Source: Thermobispora bispora DSM 43833
Lineage (GTDB): Bacteria; Actinomycetota; Actinomycetes; Streptosporangiales; Streptosporangiaceae
NCBI RefSeq assembly: GCF_000092645.1
Contig: NC_014165.1
Span: 2,790,001 to 2,854,000 of the forward strand
DNA length: 64,000 nt
Direction: 5' to 3'
The position numbers were made by a program, and so were the translations under genes. Positions 9,558-17,387 of the stretch are shown here, one piece after another. Each line of letters opens with the position of its first letter. The stretch's first letter is position 1. A model generated the notes under the pieces. It did no database searches, was not told the origin of the DNA, and worked only from the letters and a program-made list of their open reading frames with translations.

Positions 9558-10334
9558 GTGGTCATCGACCTGAACGCGGACCTCGGCGAAGGGTTCGGCA
9601 TCTGGCGGATCGGCGACGACGAGGCGCTGCTCGACGTGGTGAGCAGCGCCAACGTGGCCTGCGGCTTCCACGCCGGCGACCCGCTCATCATCCGCCGCAC
9701 CTGCGCGGCCGCGGTGGACCGCGGCGTGGTGATCGGGGCGCAGGTCTCCTACCGGGACCTGTCCGGCTTCGGCCGCCGCGAGATCGAGATGGATCCGGAC
9801 GAGCTCCACGCGGACGTGCTGTACCAGCTCGCCGCCGTGGACGGCATCGCCCGCTCGCTGGGCGGCCGGGTGGCGTACGTGAAGCCGCACGGCGCCCTCT
9901 ACAACCGGGCGTGCCGGGACGTCGCGCACGCGGAGGCGGTGGTGGCGGCGGTCGCGGACTACGCGGCCGGGCTCCCCCACCACCCGAGGCCGCTGCCCAT
10001 CCTGACCCTCCCCACCTCGGTCGTGCACCGGGTGGCGGAGCGGTACCGCGTCCCCACGGTCAGCGAGTGCTTCGCCGACCGCGCCTACACGCCCGAGGGC
10101 ACCCTGGTCCCCCGCCGGATGCCGGGGGCCGTGCTGCACGACCCGGAGGTGGTCGCCGAGCGCGCCGTCCGCATGGCCCGGGACGGCGTGGTCACGGCCA
10201 TCGACGGCACGGAGCTGCGGATCGAGGCGCGCTCGGTCTGCGTCCACGGTGACACCCCCGACGCGGTACGGCTGGCGCAGACCGTCCGGAAGGCCCTGGA
10301 CTCGGCCGGCGTCACCGTGGCGCCGTTCGCCTGA
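9558..10334 (+). CDS. pxpA: 5-oxoprolinase subunit A (LamB/YcsF family)
   Basis: A 258-residue member of the LamB/YcsF family. PxpA works with PxpB and PxpC in ATP-dependent opening of 5-oxoproline to glutamate. Family landmarks are at the N-terminus, IDLNADLGEGFG and SSANVACGFHAGDP, then GAQVSYRDLSGFGRR and YVKPHGALYN, and ECFADRAYTPEGTLVPR later. The start is GTG 9558, with GGAGG at 9548-9552 and a 5-nt gap; the ATG at 9522 is rejected because no ribosome site precedes it. pxpB and pxpC are absent from this window, which is unusual. It converges on the binding-protein gene with 6 bp between. Confidence 0.9.
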   Translation: MVIDLNADLGEGFGIWRIGDDEALLDVVSSANVACGFHAGDPLIIRRTCAAAVDRGVVIGAQVSYRDLSGFGRREIEMDPDELHADVLYQLAAVDGIARSLGGRVAYVKPHGALYNRACRDVAHAEAVVAAVADYAAGLPHHPRPLPILTLPTSVVHRVAERYRVPTVSECFADRAYTPEGTLVPRRMPGAVLHDPEVVAERAVRMARDGVVTAIDGTELRIEARSVCVHGDTPDAVRLAQTVRKALDSAGVTVAPFA

Positions 10335-10340
10335 TCGGGC

Positions 10341-12041
10341 TCACGACACGTACCCGATGTCCTCGTACCGCAGGTCGTAGAAGCCGTTGGCGCCCACGTT
10401 GGCGAGCGTGGACCGGACCGCGACGTTCTGCGGGACCTGGTAGAGGGGCAGCACGTTGACCTTCTCCCAGATCAGGGCGTCGGCGGCGTGGATCAGCTCG
10501 ATGACCTCCTTCTGGTCGAGCGTGCTCCCCGCGTCGTACATCGCCTGGTCGATCTCGCTGCTCCCGCTTCGCCCCAGGTTGGAGTACCACTTCACCTCGT
10601 CGCCCCGGCCGGGCTCCCCGTTGGCGTAGATGTCGTAGGCGCTGGAGATCGGGAACGGCGAGCTCGGGTAGGAGAAGGCGGTGATGTCGAACTTGCCGGG
10701 CAGCAGGTGCTTGGTGAAGAAGTCCTGGAAGCGGACCCGCGCCACGTCCACCTGCACGCCGATCTTCTGGAGCATGAGGCGCACCACCTGGGCCTGGGTC
10801 TCGGTCACCCGCACCCCGGCGGGAACCACGAACCGCAGCCGGAGCGGCTTGCCGTTCTTCGACCTCACCTTCCCGGACAGCTTCCAGCCGGCCTCGTCGA
10901 GCAGCCGGGCGGCGCGCTTGGGGTCGTAGGCGCCGTGGGCGCCGGCGTTGCTCCGGTACCCGTACTGGCTGTTCATGAGGAAGTGGTGGTCGAGGGTGAC
11001 GATCGGCCAGCCGAGCCCCTTGAGGTCGATCTCCATGATCGCCTTGCGGTCGATGGCGAGCGCGATCGCCTGCCGCACGCGGAGATCGGAGAGCACCTCG
11101 CTCTCCCCGTTGAAGGTGAGCTGGCGGTACTCGGGGCCCGCGGCCTGCCGGACCACCGCGTCCCAGACCTCCCGCACCGCGGCGTAGTTCTCCGGGGACG
11201 GGCCGATGTCGAACACGTCGATCTCGCCCTTGGTGAAGGCCCGCAGCATGGTGGTCGGCTGGACGTGCCGGAACTCGATCCGGTCGAGCTTCGCCGGGTT
11301 GCCCCACCACTGCGGCGACCGGGCGAGCGTGATCGTCTTGCCCTTGGCGTCGAACTTCTCCACCTGGAACGGCCCGGCGGTGACCGGGATCCGGTTGATC
11401 CAGCCGGAGTTGAACTCGTCCGGCGACGCGTTGGTCGAGCGCGGGTAGAGCGGGGTGAAGAGCGACTGCCACTCGTTGAACGGCTCGGCGAGGGTGACGA
11501 CCACCTCGCGGTCGCTCGACCCGCGCGCCACGCTCTTGATGTTCTCGTACGCGATGGACGAGTCGGCCCGGTAGCCGCCGTCCCGGCCGCTCATGGCCTT
11601 CCACTGGGCGGCGAAGTCCTCCCAGGTGATCGGCTTGCCGTCGGACCACCGGGCCTTCGGGTTGATGGTGTAGGTGATCACCTGGTTCGGCGAGGTCGCC
11701 GTGATCCGCGCGTTGGTGACGTAGTCGGTGTCGAGGGAGAGGCGTCCCCGCTCGTCGGACCGGAAGACCCGCGGCAGCAGCGCGGAGATGACGACCTTGA
11801 CGTTCGCCAGGGAGCCGTCGGCGTGGTTGTAGTTCCACTGCGTGGGGAAGTCGCTCAGCCCCCAGCGCAGCGTGCCGCCGTTCTTCACCTTGTCCCGGGC
11901 GACCTGGTTGATGTCGAGAGCTTTGACGGGAGAGGGCAGCGGCGTGCCGTCACGTCCGCCCGAGGGCGGCGCGGCGCCGCATGCGCCGACGGCCCACAGA
12001 AAGACCAGTACGGTCAGGGCGACCGGCCATCGTGCTCTCAC
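10341..12041 (-). CDS. Peptide/nickel-type ABC solute-binding lipoprotein (SBP family 5)
   Basis: A 566-residue secreted lipoprotein. The signal sequence ends in a lipobox (LWAVGAC, about residue 20). The family 5 body follows, with GGTLRWGLSDFPTQWNYN, ITYTINPKARWSDGKPITWEDF, VRQAIALAIDRKAI and a C-terminal LYQVPQNVAV. This family binds oligopeptides, nickel chelates or opines; the ligand cannot be told. The start is GTG 12041 with GGAG 7 nt before it. No permease or ATPase gene is adjacent, so it is an orphan component feeding a transporter encoded elsewhere or acting as a sensor. A nested inverted repeat lies just upstream. Confidence 0.88.
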   Translation of the reverse strand: MRARWPVALTVLVFLWAVGACGAAPPSGGRDGTPLPSPVKALDINQVARDKVKNGGTLRWGLSDFPTQWNYNHADGSLANVKVVISALLPRVFRSDERGRLSLDTDYVTNARITATSPNQVITYTINPKARWSDGKPITWEDFAAQWKAMSGRDGGYRADSSIAYENIKSVARGSSDREVVVTLAEPFNEWQSLFTPLYPRSTNASPDEFNSGWINRIPVTAGPFQVEKFDAKGKTITLARSPQWWGNPAKLDRIEFRHVQPTTMLRAFTKGEIDVFDIGPSPENYAAVREVWDAVVRQAAGPEYRQLTFNGESEVLSDLRVRQAIALAIDRKAIMEIDLKGLGWPIVTLDHHFLMNSQYGYRSNAGAHGAYDPKRAARLLDEAGWKLSGKVRSKNGKPLRLRFVVPAGVRVTETQAQVVRLMLQKIGVQVDVARVRFQDFFTKHLLPGKFDITAFSYPSSPFPISSAYDIYANGEPGRGDEVKWYSNLGRSGSSEIDQAMYDAGSTLDQKEVIELIHAADALIWEKVNVLPLYQVPQNVAVRSTLANVGANGFYDLRYEDIGYVS

Positions 12042-12055
12042 GTGACTTCTCCGAT

Positions 12056-12094
12056 CACTCTGGCTACTCTGCGCATAAGAGTAGTAGCAGAGTG
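12056..12094. promoter_or_regulatory. Nested inverted repeat upstream of the orphan binding lipoprotein
   Basis: The outer arms CACTCTG (12056-12062) and CAGAGTG (12088-12094) and the inner arms CTACTCT (12064-12070) and AGAGTAG (12078-12084) are all perfect. The element sits 15-53 bp upstream of the GTG start. It could be a two-half-site operator or an RNA stem-loop in the leader. Confidence 0.5.
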
Positions 12095-12150
12095 TGACCG
12101 TCTTCGGCGATCAGGACACGCCACCACGAAGAAGGAAGGTCAGGGCCGGG

Positions 12151-14490
12151 CTACGACAATTCGTCGATCGCGGCCCGCACGTCCTCGCTGGTGATCGTGG
12201 TCAGCTCGGCGTCGTCGGCGGTCCCCTTCGCCGCGAGCCGCACGTCGCGCCGCATGGCGGCGCGTTCGTAGATCGAGCGGACGAACCGGCCGTTGCCCAG
12301 GCCGTCGATCAGCCCTTCGCGGCAGACCCAGCCGAAGAGGTCGGCGAGGTCGCGGGCGGCCGCCTCGTCGAACCGGTCGCCGTTGGCCGCGGCGATCGCC
12401 TCGGCGATCGCCGACAGCTCGGCCGGGGTGTACGAGGGGAACACGATGCGCTGGTCGAACCGGGAGGCGAGCCCGGGGTTGGAGGCGAGAAAGGCGTCCA
12501 TCTCCCGCTCGTAGCCGGCGAGGATGATCACCAGGCGGTCCCGGTCGTCCTCGGCCCGCTTCAGCAGGGTCTGCACCGCCTCCGTGCCGAAGGCGTCGCC
12601 GCCCGAGTACCCCGGGTTGACCAGGCTGTAGGCCTCGTCGATGAAGAGGACGCCGCCCAGGGCCCGGTCGATGAGCTCGTTGGTCTTGATCGCGGTGGCG
12701 CCGAGGTGCTGGCCGACGAGGTCGGCGCGGGTGGCCTCGACCACGTCGGGCCGGGCGAGCATGCCGAGGGCGGCGAAGATCCGGCCGAGGATCCGGGCCA
12801 CGGTGGTCTTGCCGGTGCCCGGCGGCCCGACGAACACGAAGTGCCGCATCTGCGGCTGCACGGGCAGCCCGCGCTCCTCGCGCATGCGCGCAACCTTGAG
12901 CTGAGCGGCGATCGACCGCACCTGGCGCTTGACCGGCTCGAGCCCGACCATCCGGTCGAGGTCGGCGAGGGCCTCCTCCAGGGTGGGGGTCGCCTGGTAC
13001 CCCCGGTAGCGGGCGGTGATCTCGTCGAAGGCCTTGCGGACGTCCTCGGCGGTGATGGTCACCAGGTCGTCGCCGCTCGGCGCCCGGCCGGCCCCGACGA
13101 TCCGCACGTCCCGGGCCTGGGCCGCGGACTCGGCGAGGCTCCGCGCGAACCGGGCGTTGCCGAGCTCGTCGATGAGCCCCCTGCGGTGCACGTCCTCGTA
13201 CAGGCCGCGCAGCACCGGGGCCGCGCCGGGGGCGAGCCGGTCGCCGCGCTTGGCGAGGATGGACTCGGTGATCCGGAGCAGCTCCTCGGGGGTGTAGCTG
13301 GGGAAGCGGATCCGGGTGGCGAACCGGCTGGACAGCCCGGGGTTGGACGAGAGGAACTCGTCCATCTCGCGCTCGTAGCCCGCGAGGATGATCACCAGGC
13401 GGTCGCGGTCGTCCTCGGCCCGCTTCAGCAGGGTCTGCACCGCCTCGGCGCCGAACCGGTCCGGCTGGCCGTCCCCGGAGTTGATCAGGCTGTAGGCCTC
13501 GTCGATGAAGAGGACGCCGCCCAGGGCCCGGTCGATGAGCTCGTTGGTCTTGATCGCGGTCGCCCCGAGGTACTCCCCCACCAGGTCGGCCCGCTGCGCC
13601 TCCACCACGTACGGGGTCTCCAGCAGCCCGAAGGCGTAGCAGATCGTGGCCAGGGTGCGGGCGACGGTGGTCTTGCCGGTGCCCGGGGGCCCGACGAAGA
13701 CGAAGTGCCGCAGCGGCTGCTCCGCCGTGTAGCCGGCCTCCCGGCGCAGCCGCGCCGCCTCGATCGACGCGGCGATCGCCCGGACCTGCTCCTTCACCGG
13801 CTCCAGGCCGATCATCGCCTCGAGCTCGCCGAGCGCCTCCTCGACGCTGATCCGCGGGGGCGGCTCGGCGGCGGGCGGCGCGGCCCGGGTGCCGCCCGCC
13901 CGCGCCCGCTCCGGCAGCACCGCGGTGGTCTCCTGCGGCGGCGCGCCGCTCCCCTGCCGGGCCTGGATCATCCGGTAGCCGAGCACCGCCGCGGCCGTGC
14001 CGTACGACCCGGCGATGACGGCGGTGGTGGAGAACGCGGAGAGCCCGATCGCGACGGCCCCGGCGGGGACGAGGGCGAAGACGGTGGTGAGCCACGGCGG
14101 GAGCGGGCGGATCAGGTGCGCGGCGCAGGCGACCACGAGCCCGAGGAACATCAGCAGCCCGGGCACGGGCGACTGCGTGCCGAACACGTACCGGAACACC
14201 GGGAGCAGCAGCCCCCAGCCGACGAGCACGAGCACGGTAGCGGCGGCCCGGGGGAAGCGCAGGGTGAGCGCGGTGTAGCCGAGCACCACGACGGTGGCGA
14301 AGAACGTGGTGACGAGCGGCCAGCCGAGCGCGGCGGCCAGGCCCATGACCGCGACGAGCAGGATGGCGAAGAGCGCGCGCCGCGCGAACGGCGAGAGCCG
14401 GAGATAGCCGTACCGGACCTGCTCGAACAGCTCGCGGGCCACGGCAGTGTTTAACCGGCCCGCGGCCCGTGCCTTGTCCGAGTCCCCCAT
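12151..14490 (-). CDS. Membrane-anchored protein with two CbxX/CfqX-type AAA+ domains
   Basis: A 779-residue protein. About 150 N-terminal residues hold several hydrophobic helices (RRALFAILLVAVMGLAAALG, TTFFATVVVLGYTALTL, VLVLVGWGLLLPVF, GLLMFLGLVVACAAHLI). A Pro/Ala linker leads to two tandem AAA+ modules. Each has Walker A GPPGTGKTTVAR (about 265 and 545), Walker B FIDEAYSL, and the sensor segment LLKRAEDDRDRLVIILAGYEREMD. The family includes CbbX rubisco activase and the EccA ATPase of ESX secretion, both protein-remodelling machines. A fused membrane anchor and duplicated ATPase differ from both. No ESX or Calvin genes are nearby. It is divergent from the MFS gene. Confidence 0.88.
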   Translation of the reverse strand: MGDSDKARAAGRLNTAVARELFEQVRYGYLRLSPFARRALFAILLVAVMGLAAALGWPLVTTFFATVVVLGYTALTLRFPRAAATVLVLVGWGLLLPVFRYVFGTQSPVPGLLMFLGLVVACAAHLIRPLPPWLTTVFALVPAGAVAIGLSAFSTTAVIAGSYGTAAAVLGYRMIQARQGSGAPPQETTAVLPERARAGGTRAAPPAAEPPPRISVEEALGELEAMIGLEPVKEQVRAIAASIEAARLRREAGYTAEQPLRHFVFVGPPGTGKTTVARTLATICYAFGLLETPYVVEAQRADLVGEYLGATAIKTNELIDRALGGVLFIDEAYSLINSGDGQPDRFGAEAVQTLLKRAEDDRDRLVIILAGYEREMDEFLSSNPGLSSRFATRIRFPSYTPEELLRITESILAKRGDRLAPGAAPVLRGLYEDVHRRGLIDELGNARFARSLAESAAQARDVRIVGAGRAPSGDDLVTITAEDVRKAFDEITARYRGYQATPTLEEALADLDRMVGLEPVKRQVRSIAAQLKVARMREERGLPVQPQMRHFVFVGPPGTGKTTVARILGRIFAALGMLARPDVVEATRADLVGQHLGATAIKTNELIDRALGGVLFIDEAYSLVNPGYSGGDAFGTEAVQTLLKRAEDDRDRLVIILAGYEREMDAFLASNPGLASRFDQRIVFPSYTPAELSAIAEAIAAANGDRFDEAAARDLADLFGWVCREGLIDGLGNGRFVRSIYERAAMRRDVRLAAKGTADDAELTTITSEDVRAAIDELS

Positions 14491-14662
14491 GGTCGCCTCC
14501 CCGCCTCGCCCCGGTTATACCGCACCCGGGGCCGCGATGGGGGCGGTGGCACGCCGCGGGCTCGCCCGAGTGGCGCACCGAGAGACCGAATATTCTGGGG
14601 CAATTGGGGCCTATGTCATAAGGTGCGACGCATGTGCCACGCCGAGGAGCACTGAACGGCCG

Positions 14663-16249
14663 ATGACCGCCACCGACGTCGGGGCCGGGCCGGCCGCTGC
14701 TCGCCACCCCGCGGGCGCCGTGGACGGGCGCCGCAGGTGGTCGATCCTCGCCCTGCTCTGCTGCAGCCTGCTGCTCATCGCGGTCGACGCGACCGTGCTG
14801 CACATCGCCGTGCCGGCGCTCACGGCGGCCCTGAAGCCGTCCGCGGTCGAGCTCCTCTGGATCATCGACGTCTACTCGCTCGTCGTCGCGCCCCTGCTCA
14901 TCACCTTCGGCACGCTCGGCGACCGGTTCGGGCGGCGGCGCCTCCTGCTCAGCGGCTACGCGGTGTTCGGGCTCGCCTCCCTGGCCGCGGCGTTCGCCCC
15001 CAGCCCGCCCGCGCTCATCGCCGCCCGGGCGGCGCTCGGCGTCGGCGGCGCCATGATCATGCCGGCCACCCTGTCGATCATCCGGCAGGTCTTCACCGAC
15101 CGGCGGGAGCGGGCGCTCGCCCTCGGCGTGTGGAGCGCGGTGGCCGCGGCCGGCGCGGCCATGGGACCGCTGATCGGCGGCGTGCTCGTCGAGCACCTGT
15201 GGTGGGGCGCGGTCTTCCTCATCAACGTGCCGCTGCTGCTCGCCGCCCTCCCGGTCGCGGCATGGCTCCTCCCCGCATCGCCCCGGCGGCCGGAGGCGCC
15301 GTGGGACTGGCCCAGCGCGGCGCTCTCCATCGTGGGGATCCTCGCCATCGCGTTCGGGGTCAAGGAGGGCGGCGACGGGCCCGCCGCCGGACGCTGGATC
15401 GCCGGGGCCATGCTCCTCGCCGGCGTCGCGCTCCTCGCCTGGTTCGTCCGGCGGCAGCGCCGGCTCACCGCGCCCCTGCTCGACATCGGGCTGTTCACCC
15501 GGCGGGCGTTCGCCACCGGGGTGGCGTGCGTGCTGCTCGCGGTCTTCTCCCTCGTCGGGCTCGAGCTGCTGCTCGCCCAGTACCTGCAGCTCGTGCTCGG
15601 CCTCACCCCGGTCGGGGCGGCCCTCCGCATGCTCCCGCTGATGCTCGCCGCCGTCACCGGCGGGATCCTCGCCGCGTTCGTGCTGCGGTGGCTCGGCCTG
15701 CGGGCCACCATCGCCGGCGGGCTCGCCCTCACCGCGGTCTCCCTGGTCCCGACGCTCTTCTGGGGGACGGAGCCGCACGAGACCATGCTCGCCGTCTGCC
15801 TCATGGGCATCGGGTTCGGGGTGGAGGTCGCGCTGCTCGCCGCCTCGGACACGATCATGGCGTCGGCCCCGGAGGAGCGGGCCGGCGGCGCGGCGGCGAT
15901 CGAGGAGACCGCCTACGAGCTCGGCGCCGGGCTCGGGATCGCGGTGCTCGGCACGATCACCACCATCGGCTACGCCTCGGCGCTCCGGCCGGTCGCCGGC
16001 GTGCCGGCCGGGCTCATGGCCCGGGCCCGGGAGTCGCTCGCCGCGGCCGCGGACGTGGCCGCCGGGGTGGGCGGGCCGGCGGGGGCGGCGCTCCTCGGCG
16101 CGGCCAAGCGGGCCTTCGTCTCCGCGCTCCACCACACGGTCACCGTGAGCGTCGCGCTGCTCGCCGGGACCGCGCTCATGGTCGCCCTGCTGCTCCCCCG
16201 CTCGGCTCAGGAGCCGGCGGGCGAGGGCGCCCCGGAGGGCCAGGAGTGA
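14663..16249 (+). CDS. MFS drug/proton antiporter, 14-helix DHA2 (EmrB/QacA) type
   Basis: A 528-residue inner-membrane exporter. It has a cytoplasmic N-terminus, then TM1 LALLCCSLLLIAVDATVLHI with the DHA2 motif D1 (VDATVLHIAVPAL). Motif A is GDRFGRRRLLLSG between TM2 and TM3. Motif C follows as AAAGAAMGPLIGGVLVEH, and there are further helices to about residue 510. The length and motif order fit proton-driven efflux of hydrophobic cations or antibiotics. The start is ATG 14663; GAGGAG at 14644-14649 is rather far upstream, so the start is moderately sure. No TetR or MarR regulator is adjacent. The promoter must lie in the AT-rich 14590-14640 stretch shared with the AAA gene. Confidence 0.9.
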   Translation: MTATDVGAGPAAARHPAGAVDGRRRWSILALLCCSLLLIAVDATVLHIAVPALTAALKPSAVELLWIIDVYSLVVAPLLITFGTLGDRFGRRRLLLSGYAVFGLASLAAAFAPSPPALIAARAALGVGGAMIMPATLSIIRQVFTDRRERALALGVWSAVAAAGAAMGPLIGGVLVEHLWWGAVFLINVPLLLAALPVAAWLLPASPRRPEAPWDWPSAALSIVGILAIAFGVKEGGDGPAAGRWIAGAMLLAGVALLAWFVRRQRRLTAPLLDIGLFTRRAFATGVACVLLAVFSLVGLELLLAQYLQLVLGLTPVGAALRMLPLMLAAVTGGILAAFVLRWLGLRATIAGGLALTAVSLVPTLFWGTEPHETMLAVCLMGIGFGVEVALLAASDTIMASAPEERAGGAAAIEETAYELGAGLGIAVLGTITTIGYASALRPVAGVPAGLMARARESLAAAADVAAGVGGPAGAALLGAAKRAFVSALHHTVTVSVALLAGTALMVALLLPRSAQEPAGEGAPEGQE

Positions 16250-16385
16250 TCTCACCCCCGGACGGCCGGGAACGGCCGAGCCCGCGCGGGCTCGCCGCAC
16301 CCGAGCGGTTCGCCCGGGCCCCGATCGGCTCGCCGGGCCGTACGGCGCGGCCGCACCCGCCCGGGCGCGCGGCGGGCCCGGCGGG

Positions 16386-17387
16386 TCAGCCGGTGCTCTC
16401 GCGGACGGTGAGCCGGGGTTCGAGGAGCGTCGACCGCGGCACGGGCTCGCCCTCGAGCTTCGCCATGAGCAGCCGCACCGCCTGGCGCCCGACGTCCTCG
16501 GCCGGGATCGGGACCGAGGTCACCGCGGGGCTCGTCCGCTCGGCGATGTCGTCGGGGCAGATCGCCACGACCGAGACGTCGTCCGGCACCCGCCTGCCGA
16601 GGAGGCGCAGCGCGGCGAGCACGTGACCCAGGGCCGCCTCATTGTGCACCACGAGGCCCGACAGATCGGGATGCGCGGCGAACAGGCCCTTGACCGTCTC
16701 GTAGACCTCGTCGAAGGACTCCTCGCAGGGCAGGGCGTCCGCCTCCAGGCCGAGCCGCCGCACCGCCTCGGTGAACCCGGCGAGGGTGCGCTCGGCGAAG
16801 CCGGTGCCGCGCCGGTAGACCACCCGCGGAGCGCCCAGCAGCGCGATCCGCCGGTGGCCGAGCTCGGCGAGGTGCTCGGCGCAGAGCGCGCCCGCGCGGG
16901 CGAAGTCGAGGTCCACGCAGGTCAGGCCCTCGGTGTCCGCGGGGAAGCCGATCAGCACGCTCGGCTGGGGCAGCTCGCGCAGCAGCGGCACGCGCGGATC
17001 GTGGATCTCCACGTCCATGAGCAGCAGGCCGTCGACCATGGCGCTCGCCGCCACCCGGCGCAGTCCCTCCGGCCCCTCGTCGGCGGTCATGAGCAGCACG
17101 TCGTGGTCGTACTGCCGGGCCGTGGTGACCACCGAGGTCGCGAACTGCATGAGGACCGTCAGGTTCATGCCGGCCCGCAGCGGCAGCACCAGGCCGATCA
17201 CGTTCGTCCGTTTGCTGGCGAGCGCGCGGGCGCCCGCGTTCGGGTGGTAGCCGAGCGCCCGGACGCTCTCCAGGACGCGCTGCCGCGTGCTCGCCGAGAT
17301 CGCCCGCTTGCCGCTCAGCACATAGGAGACCGTGCTGACCGCGACTCCGGCGTGCTTGGCGACGTCGGCGATGGTGACCGTCTTCAC
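16386..17387 (-). CDS. LacI-family sugar-responsive repressor
   Basis: A 333-residue repressor. The N-terminal helix-turn-helix and hinge, VTIADVAKHAGVAVSTVSYVLSGKR and NAGARALASKRTNVIGLVLP, is canonical. The periplasmic-binding-like effector domain follows (DGLLLMDVEIHDPR, HRRIALLGAP, GLVVHNEAALGHVLAALRLLGRRVPDDVSVV). Its ATG overlaps the stop of the upstream GH3 gene by 4 bp (ATGA), so the two are translationally coupled. It presumably binds the TCGAAGCGCTTCGA palindromes upstream of that gene and so controls its own operon. The effector is inferred to be a beta-glucoside or a related cello- or xyloglucan-derived sugar. Confidence 0.92.
   Translation of the reverse strand: MKTVTIADVAKHAGVAVSTVSYVLSGKRAISASTRQRVLESVRALGYHPNAGARALASKRTNVIGLVLPLRAGMNLTVLMQFATSVVTTARQYDHDVLLMTADEGPEGLRRVAASAMVDGLLLMDVEIHDPRVPLLRELPQPSVLIGFPADTEGLTCVDLDFARAGALCAEHLAELGHRRIALLGAPRVVYRRGTGFAERTLAGFTEAVRRLGLEADALPCEESFDEVYETVKGLFAAHPDLSGLVVHNEAALGHVLAALRLLGRRVPDDVSVVAICPDDIAERTSPAVTSVPIPAEDVGRQAVRLLMAKLEGEPVPRSTLLEPRLTVRESTG

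Noticed and set aside
12151-14490. ESX (type VII) EccA assignment for the AAA protein
   Set aside because: EccA lacks membrane helices and a second AAA module, and no EccB-E or WXG100 genes are nearby.
12140-16300. Very long open frames antiparallel to the AAA, GH3, kinase and NrdJ genes (for example across 12140-16300, 17447-20251, 27432-30509 and 41791-45324)
   Set aside because: They are Arg/Gly/Pro/Leu-rich mirror frames without motifs; the opposite strand carries full-length recognisable proteins in each place.
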